From Candidatus Krumholzibacteriia bacterium (GTDB lineage: Bacteria; Krumholzibacteriota; Krumholzibacteriia; Krumholzibacteriales; Krumholzibacteriaceae): a stretch of DNA of 12,474 bases. How positions within the stretch are numbered: position 1 is the stretch's first letter; the number at the start of each line of letters is the position of its first letter. The stretch spans positions 1 through 12,474 of the forward strand of contig JAPLKY010000289.1 in assembly GCA_026387805.1 (NCBI GenBank). Direction: 5' to 3'. Below are positions 1 through 8,800 of this stretch, in pieces. A program made the translations under genes and the position numbers. Under the pieces are notes generated by a model that saw only the letters and a list, made by a program, of their open reading frames with translations, did no database searches and was not told the origin of the DNA.

Positions 1-612
1 CATCGGCGCGAGCGTCGACGTGGTGGCGATGACGACGAGACCGCGCTCGAGGAAGGATACCTCGATGGCTCCCGCCGTTTCGATTGCCTCGCGGACCGCA
101 TCCGTACCGTAGTTCGCGCGCATGAGCCCCGCGTGGAGCACGGCCGCGATGGGACCGCGCGTCTCCTCGCACACCTTGAGACCCGCTTCGACGCCTTCGG
201 TCTGGAGCGCCTTGAGAACGCGGTCCATGAGCTTCTTCGTATCGATCCGGGCGCGGTTGAGCGTATAGATGCGCTCGATGATGAACACCGCTCCGGCTAT
301 CGAGCAGCCGAGAAGCGGATGCATGAATACGCCGCCCCTGACATACCAGTCGCCGAGGCCGCTGTAACGGATCTTGTAGACCCAGCCCAGCCGCGCTCGC
401 TCCCGCATGTCATCGACTTTCTTCGCATAAGACATCGAATCGGCCTTCGACATGGCGAGCGAATCGCTCGAGCCCACGGCGGTCTCCGTCGTGGTCGGGG
501 TCGCCGTTCCGGCGGTCCCCTGCGAGTTCGCGGTTGCCATGGCGAAGCACAGAATGGCGGCGAGGATCAAGAGAACTAGTACGCCCGACGTCGAACGGTT
601 CTTCTGTGCCAT
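1..612 (-). CDS. exbB: MotA/TolQ/ExbB-family proton channel protein (3' end beyond window)
   Basis: Inner-membrane ion-channel subunit of the ExbB/TolQ/MotA family. With ExbD it uses the proton gradient to drive TonB (or TolA) and so outer-membrane import. The 204 visible codons start at ATG 612, with an AGGAGGAG ribosome site 8 nt upstream (621-628). Residues 1 to about 30 form a signal-peptide-like hydrophobic segment ending near ATANSQ. A Thr/Ser-rich linker and a charged segment follow to about residue 75. The family core then begins with GWVYKIRYSGLGDWYVRGG and a membrane helix (HPLLGCSIAGAVFIIERIYTL). The last visible residues, LERGLVVIATTSTLAPM, are the start of the conserved second helix of ExbB proteins. 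The rest, and probably exbD/tonB, lie beyond base 1. It has its own promoter, separate from the receptor operon upstream. The ExbB, TolQ and MotA-like subtypes cannot be firmly separated from this fragment, but ExbB fits the neighbouring TonB receptor. Confidence 0.92.
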   Translation of the reverse strand, partial: MAQKNRSTSGVLVLLILAAILCFAMATANSQGTAGTATPTTTETAVGSSDSLAMSKADSMSYAKKVDDMRERARLGWVYKIRYSGLGDWYVRGGVFMHPLLGCSIAGAVFIIERIYTLNRARIDTKKLMDRVLKALQTEGVEAGLKVCEETRGPIAAVLHAGLMRANYGTDAVREAIETAGAIEVSFLERGLVVIATTSTLAPM

Positions 613-620
613 ACCACGCG

Positions 621-628
621 CTCCTCCT
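621..628 (-). promoter_or_regulatory. Ribosome binding site of exbB
   Basis: The minus strand reads AGGAGGAG, 8 nt before the ATG at 612. It fixes the start of a gene whose 3' end is outside the window, and supports the unusual signal-like N-terminal extension as truly translated. Confidence 0.8.
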
Positions 629-666
629 GCATCTGCTAGCGGTTTATTAATTGATCTCGATTCGAT

Positions 667-722
667 GGATCATTCAACGCGACGCGAACGTGCTCTCTGC
701 GTGCGGTGAGCGGGAATGATCC
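667..722 (-). repeat. Perfect 9-bp inverted repeat in the exbB leader
   Basis: The arms are GGATCATTC (minus strand, 722-714) and GAATGATCC (675-667), exact reverse complements separated by 38 nt. Both lie in the untranslated leader between the predicted start point (about 759) and the exbB ribosome site. They could close a stem-loop in the mRNA or be paired half-sites for a regulator. The match stops at exactly 9 bp on both sides. Its function is unknown. Confidence 0.45.
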
Positions 723-758
723 TCAATGCTCCCAATCCCAAAAGCACCGGGTCATTAA

Positions 759-794
759 TGTGTGCAAAATAATCGATGCGTACCCCCTTGTCAA
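759..794 (-). promoter_or_regulatory. Sigma70-type promoter for exbB
   Basis: On the minus strand a perfect -35 box TTGACA (794-789) is followed by a 17-nt spacer and a -10 box TATTTT (771-766; 4 of 6 to consensus). Transcription would start near 759, giving a leader of about 146 nt before exbB. It sits just downstream of the GWxTD gene, so exbB can be expressed independently of the upstream operon. Confidence 0.7.
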
Positions 795-798
795 CCTC

Positions 799-835
799 AA
801 AATTACCCGCGCGGCCCGGCGCTCGAAACGCCGCG
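799..835 (-). terminator. Candidate weak terminator after the GWxTD gene
   Basis: About 20 nt past the TAG stop at 853-855, the minus strand can form a GC-rich hairpin. One option is CGCGGC (835-830) with GCCGCG (815-810). The alternative is a tighter CGGCG/CGCCG stem (833-829 with 821-817). A short TAATTTT stretch follows at 805-799. The T run is short and is set off from the stem by several bases, so termination may be partial. The location, between an operon end and a new promoter, is what one would expect. Confidence 0.35.
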
Positions 836-852
836 TGAGGCCCGCGTCAAGC

Positions 853-2376
853 CTATTTCCTTTCGCCTTCCGATATGTTCTCCGACGATCCGACGAGATG
901 GTAATCGCCTATCCCGTCCTTGTCGAGGAACAGGAATCTGAGACCCTGCTTGGTCGTCATCCCCTTGTCATCGGGAAGAAGGGGATCGCCCTTGAAGCTG
1001 TAGTTCCATACCTCGAAAGATCCCACGTCGTTGCCGACCGTGCCTCTCGTCGCGCGCTGCCTTTCGGGCGAAATGATCACGGGGCGCTGATCCTTCATCG
1101 ACTTCCCCGTCATGATTCCTTCGGTGATGATCTTGTATTCGGTGGCGACCTTCTCGATCCCCTCGAAGAGATCACCCCGGCCCTGGGGCATCGGTTGGTT
1201 GATGATCTCATCGGGCGATCCGAACCGGACGTAGGTGAATCCCCGGTCGGTGAGGGCGCCGCGATCGAAAGAGCCGAAGTGGGCGTCCGCGTATCTCACG
1301 CGGGAGGTGAATCTTTCGAATACCTCGTTCACCGCCGTCTGGGGCGTCGGATCGAGCTTCCTCCAGAAATTCCGCATGAACGCTTCCTGCTCGCCGAGAC
1401 TCATCCGCGCGAAGTCGTCGAACTCGCTATCGCCGAGGAGAATGCGCGCTTCCAACATGATGTCCCGCGAAGGCTTCTGCCAATTGACGAGCTCCCAGGC
1501 GACGTTGAAATCCTTGCCTGAAGAGGCGAACAGTCCGCCGGACGCCCATGCCTCCACGGTCAAACGATAGGCGCCCGCGGAATAGGTCGTGAGATCGACC
1601 GTTCGCAGGAACGCGCTCCGATCCCCCTTGACGGGAACCTTGAAAAGCGCTTCTTCCATTGCTTCGCCCGTGCTCCTGGTCAGCGCCAGCCGCACATCGA
1701 GCGAATCCGCTGACGACGTTTCCGGCACCGACGCCTGCACAAATACGCTCAAGGTGTCTTTCCGCAACCCGTAGATCTGCATCGGATTCGGAATGAACCG
1801 TCCGCTGCGATCGGATTCCCACACGAGGATCGGATCGGCCAGCGCGATCCCGTTCGCGGGGAACGGCCGAACCTCAAACGCGGCATCCTCCACCGTCGAG
1901 GAGAGATACGTCCGGCGCAGGATACCGAGCAGGGTCTTCTTCCTGCGAGAGAGATCTTCCACCTTCACGGTGAGCTTGTAGGCGCCCGGATCGAGGGCGC
2001 ACGAATCGATATGACAGAGAAACGAAGAGAGATCCTTCACGCGCGGCATCGCGTCCCGCGAGTCCTTCATCTGGAATATCTTTTTATAGAGGATTTTGTC
2101 CCCGGCGCTGATCCTGATCGAGAATCGCACCTCGGCGACGAAGGAACCGGCCTTCTCGACGTACCGCAGCTCCTTCGTGGGAACGGCGATCTGGAGAAGC
2201 TGGATTGTGCCCCGGCCTCCCGAGGGCAGGGACGCGACGTCGGCGTAGAACTCGAAGCTGCCCTGGCCCCGCATCGGATCGCATCGAACCTCGCCTGCCG
2301 ATGCAAGCGCAATCAATACCGGCAGGATGGCGACGAGAGCACGCGCATGCAAACGTATGCGGGGCTCAAGAAACAC
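853..2376 (-). CDS. GWxTD domain-containing protein
   Basis: A 507-aa exported protein of the GWxTD family, known from Bacteroidota, Acidobacteriota and related phyla; its biochemical role is not established. Residues 1-28 are a signal peptide (hydrophobic ALVAILPVLIALASA). Residues about 35-290 form a beta-rich N-terminal region with two similar stretches (GAYKLTVKVED and GAYRLTVEAWA). The GWxTD domain occupies about 295-500: FWRKLDPTP at 337-345, TDRGFTYVRFGSPDEI from 376, EVWNYSF at 455-461, and FLFLDKDGIGDYHLVGSSE near the end. The signature reads G-A-L-T-D (373-377) instead of G-W-x-T-D. The start is GTG at 2376. A GAGGG ribosome site (2391-2387) overlaps the stop of the preceding PorV-like gene, leaving a 13-nt gap and suggesting translational coupling. 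It is the last gene of the receptor operon. Family assignment is firm; function is unknown. Confidence 0.92.
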   Translation of the reverse strand: MFLEPRIRLHARALVAILPVLIALASAGEVRCDPMRGQGSFEFYADVASLPSGGRGTIQLLQIAVPTKELRYVEKAGSFVAEVRFSIRISAGDKILYKKIFQMKDSRDAMPRVKDLSSFLCHIDSCALDPGAYKLTVKVEDLSRRKKTLLGILRRTYLSSTVEDAAFEVRPFPANGIALADPILVWESDRSGRFIPNPMQIYGLRKDTLSVFVQASVPETSSADSLDVRLALTRSTGEAMEEALFKVPVKGDRSAFLRTVDLTTYSAGAYRLTVEAWASGGLFASSGKDFNVAWELVNWQKPSRDIMLEARILLGDSEFDDFARMSLGEQEAFMRNFWRKLDPTPQTAVNEVFERFTSRVRYADAHFGSFDRGALTDRGFTYVRFGSPDEIINQPMPQGRGDLFEGIEKVATEYKIITEGIMTGKSMKDQRPVIISPERQRATRGTVGNDVGSFEVWNYSFKGDPLLPDDKGMTTKQGLRFLFLDKDGIGDYHLVGSSENISEGERK

Positions 2377-2389
2377 GCGATGCTATCCC

Positions 2390-3331
2390 TCAATAGCTGA
2401 AGTTCATGCTGAACCGATGGCTCGTACCGAGATAATCGAGATCCTCCCAGCTGTAATCCAGTCCGATATCGGAGGTTTGGCTCGTATCGATCCGGAATCC
2501 GACGCCCCATGCGAGCTTCTGGGTGTCATATCCGATATTGTAGCCCGAGCGAAGCATGAAGAACTGATTGAAGCTGTATTCCATTCCGACGTTCATGCGT
2601 TCCTTGTTATCGACCGGGTGCGAGAATTCGCCCGTGGCCATGAGCGCATGAGCGCCGCTCCGGTACGCGTCCACGGCGAGACCGACCTTGAAGAGGGTCG
2701 GAAGCTTGGATGCGCGGTTGTCGAAATCGACCTCGCCGCCGAGGCTCTGGACCATCATACCGAGCCGCATGCCCTGAATGCCGATGCGGTAGAGGAGACC
2801 GAAGTCGAACGCGAGCGTTTCGACGCTCTTGTCGGCGAGACCCATATGTATGAAATGGGTCGTGATGCCCGCGGAGAACCGGTCCGTAAAGTACGTGGCG
2901 TAGGATAGTCCGAACGACATGTCCCCGGCGTCGAAGTATCGCTTCGTCCCCTGGGGCATGTAGATGGTTCTCTCCTCCTGCGGGTCCATCGTGAGAGCGC
3001 GCGCGCTCACTCCGAACGATCCCGGAAGGTACGGCGTGTTGAACACGGCGCCGGCGAAATAGACGTCGAGATCGGCCGGCCAGACGACCGTGTTCACCGT
3101 CACCTGCGTGCGCGGCTGCTCGACCATGCCCGCGGGATTCCAGTACAGGGACGTCGCATCGTTGGAGACGGCCGTAAAGGCGCTTCCCATTCCCGCCGCT
3201 CTCGCCGATACGCCGATCTTCAGGAATTGGGCCGAGTACGTGCCGACCTTCTCGAAAGGCTTGGTCGATGCCGACGCCAGAGCGGGGACCAGCGCGATCA
3301 GCACAATCCCCATGCAAATCCTACGCTTCAT
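2390..3331 (-). CDS. PorV/PorQ-family outer-membrane beta-barrel protein
   Basis: A 313-aa outer-membrane barrel related to PorV/PorQ (UPF0164-like, FadL superfamily). In Bacteroidota, PorV collects type IX secretion cargo at the translocon and passes it to the attachment complex. Residues 1-21 are a signal peptide (cleavage near ALASA). Residues 37-69 hold the family signature: FLKIGVSARAAGMGSAF, then NDATSLYWNPAGM. The rest is alternating barrel strands ending in HRFSMNFSY, a terminal aromatic typical of outer-membrane barrels. The frame is open upstream to 3487, but that stretch overlaps the end of the preceding gene. ATG 3331 is chosen because GGAGGAGG lies 7 nt before it and the signal peptide begins there. 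It lies 38 nt after the secreted FlgD-tail protein and 13 nt before the GWxTD gene. A general transporter or a PorQ-like role is also possible. Confidence 0.87.
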   Translation of the reverse strand: MKRRICMGIVLIALVPALASASTKPFEKVGTYSAQFLKIGVSARAAGMGSAFTAVSNDATSLYWNPAGMVEQPRTQVTVNTVVWPADLDVYFAGAVFNTPYLPGSFGVSARALTMDPQEERTIYMPQGTKRYFDAGDMSFGLSYATYFTDRFSAGITTHFIHMGLADKSVETLAFDFGLLYRIGIQGMRLGMMVQSLGGEVDFDNRASKLPTLFKVGLAVDAYRSGAHALMATGEFSHPVDNKERMNVGMEYSFNQFFMLRSGYNIGYDTQKLAWGVGFRIDTSQTSDIGLDYSWEDLDYLGTSHRFSMNFSY

Positions 3332-3338
3332 CACGCAA

Positions 3339-3346
3339 CCTCCTCC
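3339..3346 (-). promoter_or_regulatory. Ribosome binding site deciding the PorV-like start
   Basis: GGAGGAGG on the minus strand, 7 nt before ATG 3331. It selects this ATG over the in-frame upstream candidates at 3487 and about 3373, which would overlap or abut the preceding gene. Confidence 0.82.
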
Positions 3347-3369
3347 GAGAGAACGTTCATAGTAATCAA

Positions 3370-5853
3370 TCATCGAATCACGACGAATTTTCCGATCGCC
3401 CTCGAGAACTTGCCATCCTCGGGCTCCACGGAGAACAGATACACTCCGCTCGTCACGTCCTGCCCGTTCCGCGAGACGAGATCCCACGCCAGCGTCCCGT
3501 CGCCGCTGCTTCCGTCATGAAAGAGCACTTCGACGAGATCCCCCGCGACCGTGTAAATCCGAACCGTCGAATGGCATTTCGGGAGGTTTCTGAACTCCAC
3601 CTTTATACCGGTCGGATCGTCCTGGTTCGCCTCGAGCCGCCACGGCTCCATCGCTTCCGGCGTGGCGGGGTTCGGAACGACGTAGACTTCCTTCTCCTGG
3701 TACGTCTCGGCTTCCTGCGCGTCGGAGCGCGGCACCATGTACTGGAAGTTCGACGACGGATCGCCGAAGTATCCGACCCTCACCGGCAATCCCTCCGAGA
3801 GCACGTGATCGTACGCCGTCACGCTGTAGAAATAATGCATCCCGTTGTGGACGCTCGTGTCGACGAATTTGTAGTATTTCAACCCTCCCTGGAATCCGAG
3901 ATCGTACCGGGCCAGCGCCTCGAGCGTATCGCATTCGAGTTGGGCCAGCCCCGGCGGGCAGGGCACTCTGTCCATCGGGTAGTTATAGACGTTCTCCCTG
4001 AAATACGCGATATAGGCATCCTTGTCGGGAAGATTGATGAGAGGCTCGTACTCCCATCCTCCCTCCGAGAAGGGCTTCTTGAAGTTTCTGTCGGGCGGCA
4101 CGCCGTTCACGAGATCGCGCTCCTCGATGAGCTGCCACAGCTCGCGGTTCGGGCCGGTGTCGACCGAGGTGCCGAGAGGCCGTTTCCATCCGTCCGCGCG
4201 CCAGATTCGATAGCCCTCGAAGTCGTACTCGAGCGTGCTCACGTCCGGAGCCATCTCGCTGAAGTTGTCCCATAGAATCGTAACCTTCTGATCCCCCGGG
4301 ATGACCCGCATGATGGGGGGCGGAGGGGCGGAGCCGACGAGCCAGTTCACCTGGTGCTCCTTGCCGCCGACGCCCGTCCTGTAGTCATCCTGCGTCGCGT
4401 CTCCCTTGGGGCAATTCTGGTCGGTCCAGAGCTCGATCTCCAGCCTGCAGTCGGCGTTGACCCAGACGATCTCTCCCCTCGCCGCCGACATGGGAGTCGG
4501 AGGGGTCACGCACGAATCGGCGACGATTCCGCTCACGGGACCGGGGACGGGCGTTTCGCGGCCGAGGGTGCCGGTCAGCGGATTGCCGTCGATATCGAAC
4601 CAGTTGCCCTGGTACGTGAGGGCCGCGCTCGCCGCGCTCACCTTCAGGCCTTCGAGCCCGAGACCGACGGCGAATGCGACCTGCAGAACGATCGTCGAAT
4701 CGGGCGGAAGCTCCTTGAACGGCCCCGTCGCCATGAGCATTCGGTAGTCTCTCGGAACTTCCTGATTACGATCCCTCGTGGTCTTGCTCAAGAGCTCGTA
4801 GCGCTGGAAATCGTTGTCCGGATCTCCTCCGTTCTCGTACGGCTGATCCCCCGAGAAGTTCTGGTACGAGGTGATCCCGACCCTCTTCGGAGCGGTTTCC
4901 CCGAGAGGATCCGTATTGTGACCGAGGAAAAGGATCCCCATATAGCCCAGGGTCTGGCCCTCGTCCCCGTCGATGTCGTAGAAGTACGCGATGCTGACGC
5001 GGATCGGAACGATACGATCTCCCTTTTGCGCGCACACGATACCTTCATAGAGACCCGTCCCGTCGTCGAGCCAGTACTGCTCCCGCGTCCGCGGTCCCGC
5101 GTCGCCGTCGGCGAAGAAGCCGATGTAGAGATCCTCGATGCTCTCGACGCCCGTATTCTTGATCTTGTACTCGGCGCCGACGAAGTTGTAGAACTTCGGC
5201 TCCTCCCACTGATAGCTCTCCTGCCGAACCATCAGATGGAGCGGCGTATGCTCCGGAAAGAGCTGCTGGGAGATCGGGTGATCGTCGGTGAACCAGCAGG
5301 AGAACATCTGCTTGCCGACCGCGGCATAATCCTCGTCGATCCGGCCGTCGCCGTCGTCATCCAGTCCGTTCAGCCAGTCCTCGTCGATGAGACCGTCCTT
5401 GTCGTCGTCGGGCGGGCTCGGGTAGCGGCTTCCGCCCAGCGCGCCCTCGAACGAGCGATAGATCGTTACGACGGGATCGAGCGGATCGGGCATGAATTCC
5501 TGCTCGTACGCCGCCGTGGTCACGACCGGAACTCCGCCCTTCTTCGCGCCGACCCAGAGACCGGCAATATAGAGATATTCGACGGCGGAGTTCGCGGGCC
5601 ACTGCGCCGAGGGGGATTCCGACATCGCCAGCGTCGAGCCCGGATACGATCCGAAGCATCCCCAGTTCGTCACGTTCATCTGGAGGTTGCCCACGTTATG
5701 GACCCAAGCCCCGCTGAGCGACCGAATCTTCTGGGGCATACCCTTCATCTTTCCAACCCATACCGCGTCGCCGTTTCTCGCGGACGCGGGAGCGCCTATC
5801 ATGAATATCAGCACAAGCGCCGCCGCTGCCTCGATCCATTTCTTGCGATTCAT
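3370..5853 (-). CDS. Secreted surface protein with Asp-rich repeats and FlgD-like/type IX-type C-terminal domain
   Basis: An 827-aa exported protein. Residues 1-25 are a signal peptide (ALVLIFMIGAPASA) with no lipobox cysteine. At about 149-175 lie two Asp-rich loops, DDDKDGLIDED and DDDGDGRIDED, of the thrombospondin-3/dockerin type that binds calcium; another acidic DIDGDEG lies near 293. About 509-682 looks like a fibronectin-III-type segment, opening with a proline run and VTILWDNFSE and closing with YFYSVTAYD. Residues about 720-827 form a FlgD-like Ig or Por-secretion C-terminal domain: VYVVPNPATPE, VRIYTVAGDLV, LAWDLVSRNG, VTSGVYLFSV, ending in GKFVVIR. In Bacteroidota such tails direct passage through the type IX system. 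No catalytic motif was recognised. ATG 5853 is chosen because GGAGGAGGG lies 7 nt upstream and the longer frame to 5934 overlaps the receptor gene. It lies 32 nt after the receptor and 38 nt before the PorV-like gene. It may be a surface adhesin or a receptor partner. Confidence 0.85.
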   Translation of the reverse strand: MNRKKWIEAAAALVLIFMIGAPASARNGDAVWVGKMKGMPQKIRSLSGAWVHNVGNLQMNVTNWGCFGSYPGSTLAMSESPSAQWPANSAVEYLYIAGLWVGAKKGGVPVVTTAAYEQEFMPDPLDPVVTIYRSFEGALGGSRYPSPPDDDKDGLIDEDWLNGLDDDGDGRIDEDYAAVGKQMFSCWFTDDHPISQQLFPEHTPLHLMVRQESYQWEEPKFYNFVGAEYKIKNTGVESIEDLYIGFFADGDAGPRTREQYWLDDGTGLYEGIVCAQKGDRIVPIRVSIAYFYDIDGDEGQTLGYMGILFLGHNTDPLGETAPKRVGITSYQNFSGDQPYENGGDPDNDFQRYELLSKTTRDRNQEVPRDYRMLMATGPFKELPPDSTIVLQVAFAVGLGLEGLKVSAASAALTYQGNWFDIDGNPLTGTLGRETPVPGPVSGIVADSCVTPPTPMSAARGEIVWVNADCRLEIELWTDQNCPKGDATQDDYRTGVGGKEHQVNWLVGSAPPPPIMRVIPGDQKVTILWDNFSEMAPDVSTLEYDFEGYRIWRADGWKRPLGTSVDTGPNRELWQLIEERDLVNGVPPDRNFKKPFSEGGWEYEPLINLPDKDAYIAYFRENVYNYPMDRVPCPPGLAQLECDTLEALARYDLGFQGGLKYYKFVDTSVHNGMHYFYSVTAYDHVLSEGLPVRVGYFGDPSSNFQYMVPRSDAQEAETYQEKEVYVVPNPATPEAMEPWRLEANQDDPTGIKVEFRNLPKCHSTVRIYTVAGDLVEVLFHDGSSGDGTLAWDLVSRNGQDVTSGVYLFSVEPEDGKFSRAIGKFVVIR

Positions 5854-5860
5854 GCGCAAA

Positions 5861-5869
5861 CCCTCCTCC
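5861..5869 (-). promoter_or_regulatory. Ribosome binding site deciding the start of the secreted protein
   Basis: GGAGGAGGG on the minus strand, 7 nt before ATG 5853. It lies in the 32-nt gap after the receptor stop and rules out the longer frame that begins inside the receptor gene. Confidence 0.82.
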
Positions 5870-5885
5870 ATCATCCCGGAGCGTT

Positions 5886-8800
5886 CTAGAACTCGAATCC
5901 GAATCCGATACGCCACGTCTTCCGCGAGTCCCAAATCGTCGGATCGTTGACCGGCTGGAACTCATCGATGCCGTCCTCGTTGATATCCTGCAAATAGGCT
6001 CCTCCGTACTGGCCGGTTTCGGTCAGGTAGGAGCCGTTGTCCATCTGCGCGTTCGCCATGCCGGGGAACGCTCCGGGAGCGGTCCCGCCGGGGCCGAGAA
6101 TGTCCTCGTCCAGAAGGTTTCGTCCCTCGAAGAAGAGCATGAGCTCCTGGCCGTAGATGCTGAACATCTTGCGCCCCTGGATATTGATGACGTTCGACGA
6201 AGGCAGCCGTCTCGAGTTTTCCCACATGGGATCCTGACGGCGCGCGAAGCGATCGAAAGGCGTCCACGGGAGCCCGCTGCTGTACGAGTACACGACCGTC
6301 GCTCCCCACTTGTTCTGATCCTGGAGGCTCAGCGTGATGTTCAACGTATGGCGCTGATCCCAGTCGAGAGGCATCTCCTGGGTCGGCAGATGCGTGAGAC
6401 CCTCCGCCGACAAGCCGAACTCCGCGTCGGACGCGACGCCGTCCGCGTAGGAATAGGTATAGAATATCTCGCCGCCGACGTAGCGGTTTCTCATCTTCTC
6501 GAGGCTCACCTCGAGGCCGCGGGAGCTCGCGTAGGTCCTGTTGATATACCGGTATCCCTGCACGCCGAGCACGGTATCGAGCACGCGCGTCGAGGAGATC
6601 AGACCGAAGATGTCCTTATTGAATACGACGAAGTGTCCCGCGATCGTTTCGTTGAACTGGTGCGAAACACCGGCCTGGTACGAAACGGTGAGCTCTTCGT
6701 CCAGATCGGGATTGCCGAGAATGCCCGATCCGAAAAGCAGGTCCTGGGTCCTGAAAAGCTGGTTCCTGCTCGGCCACTGGGTGAACCGCCCGTAATGGAA
6801 ATGGAACTTGTCGCGGTCCGTGATCGGAAACGCAAACCCGAGCCGCGGGCTGATCTGGAACTTGTACTTGTCGACGTTCTGGTCGATCTCGGTGCTGCGG
6901 ATCAGGATCTCGGTGTTGTTTCCCGGAGAGAAGAAATCGATCCTGACGCCGCCGTTCACGATCATCCCCTGGTACTGCCACTTGTCCTGGACGTAGTAGG
7001 AGGCCTCGGGATTGAAGTTGTGATACGTGTTCGAGGCTCCTCCCTGGACGAGGGAGCCGTCGGTGAGCCGGCGCAGACGACCGGGGAAGTTGATCTGGTT
7101 ATCGTTGAGGTCGTTGTAGATGAACTGAATACCGGTCTTGAACTGGTGATTCTGCCACTTCTTCGACGTGATGTCCGCTTTCAGGTTGTATGCCGTCGTG
7201 AGACGATTCGTATAGGCCGGCCAATCGTAGGCGGTGATGTAGTACGGATTATCGGGGTCGGTGTAGAAATCCTCGCTGCTGATGCCGCTGTATCTCCATG
7301 ACCCGCTCGGAAGCGTCCCCGGATGCCCCGCCGTCGCGAACTCGGCCGGCGTCTTGTCGCCGACCGTGTTGAGGCTCTTGAACCGGAGCCGCGTGAAGTT
7401 GACCGTGTAGAGCACGTCGTCCGAGATGTTGTGGTTTATGGCGAACTTGAGGTTGAGATCGTCGGACGTTCCCGTCTGGACGTTATCGGCCGCATTGAAG
7501 TACACGTAGCTCGAATCGTCCCTGAAATGGCTGAATCTGCTTTCGGGATTCTGGAAGCCTTCGAAGAGGAGCTTGCTCTCGTGCCGCACGAAATTGCCCG
7601 CTCCGTCGATGATCGCCTCGTCCCAGATCACCTCGCCCTCGCGTCCGTATACGTCGTTCAGCATGCGCGCGTAGAAATTATCGTACCGGACGAGGAAGGC
7701 CGGTCGCGAAGGATCGTTCGGATCGCGCACCTTGGCGTAGACGACGATCGGATAGATCGTCCTGCGCCGTTCCTCGAGGGTGCCCGGATAATATTCGACG
7801 CGCGGGGGCGCGTTCTTGAGCCAGTCCCCTTGATACACGCTCGTATACGCGCCGAAAGAGCGCGCATCCTCGGTCTGGGAATCGCGGCTCGGCCGGAGCG
7901 CCACGAATCGATAGATCTTCTGGACGTATCCCTCGATATTCCAGTTGGGGATATACGGATTGTTGACCGAGTGAGAGTAGATCGCTTCGCCGATGACCTT
8001 GAACCTCGGATTGACCTGATAGGCAAGCTTGCCCTGAACGTTGTACGTCGCGTACTGCCGATCGGTATATTTGAGCCAATCGCCGAGTATCTTCTGCTCG
8101 TTCCGCTGCGCGATCGTCCAGTTGTCGCCGTCGGAGAAGGTCGCTTCTCCGGACAGGTAGAACGTGAGGCTCTTGAGAAACGTCGGACCGCCGAACCCGA
8201 GGCTGAGCCTGTCATAGTTCGTGTACGTCTTGTCGCTGCGGCCGAAATCGTCGGTCATGTACCGGACCTGGCCCTCGAAACTCTTGCCGCCCTCGCGGGT
8301 GCTGATGTTGATGATCGCCGATTGCGCGTTTCCGTATTCCGCGTCCATGCCCCCCGTGATGACCTCGCTCTGATCGGTGCCGAGAAGGCCGACCGATATC
8401 GAACCGCCGAGCGGATCGTCGACGGGGACGCCGTCGATCTGCATCTGAACCTCTTGCGAACGCCCGCCGCGGACGTGAAGCTCGTCACCCGTCTTGACGA
8501 TACCGCTCTTGAGCGCCACCGCCGAAACGACGTCGTCCACGGGCAGCTCCTTGAGCTGGTCGCTCGACACGCGCTGCCGCACGTCGCTCGAGGTCACGTT
8601 GACCTGCGGAATCTCCGCTTCGACGACGATTTCCTGAGTGCGGGATACGATGGTTTCTTCGAGCTGGAAATTAACCTCCGTCGGAATCCCCGCGTTCACC
8701 GCGACGCCCGGCTTCTCGATCGCCGAATAGCCCATCATCATGCCCTTCACCGTGTACGTACCGACGGGGACTCCCGTGATCGTGAACGTGCCGTCGTTCA

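Noticed and set aside
133..579. A 148-codon open frame on the plus strand near the left edge
   Set aside because: Antisense to exbB, whose minus-strand reading is clear and runs off the window edge.
650..690. Imperfect palindrome around the GATC motifs upstream of the exbB ribosome site
   Set aside because: The local dyad is short and imperfect. Only the longer-range 9-bp repeat in the same leader was convincing enough to report.
3332..3487. A longer N-terminus for the PorV-like protein starting at 3487
   Set aside because: It would overlap the end of the secreted-protein gene by over 100 bases and put 52 charged residues before an evident signal peptide. The strong ribosome site supports ATG 3331.
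4354..5889. A 511-codon open frame on the plus strand
   Set aside because: Antisense to the secreted FlgD-tail protein. Low-complexity charged composition, no ribosome site of the quality seen for the real genes, and no domain recognised.
5854..5934. A longer N-terminus for the secreted protein starting at 5934
   Set aside because: It overlaps the end of the receptor gene and hides the signal peptide. GGAGGAGGG 7 nt before ATG 5853 decides the start.
6348..7301. A 317-codon open frame on the plus strand
   Set aside because: Antisense to the barrel region of the receptor; no motif and the same shadow-type composition.
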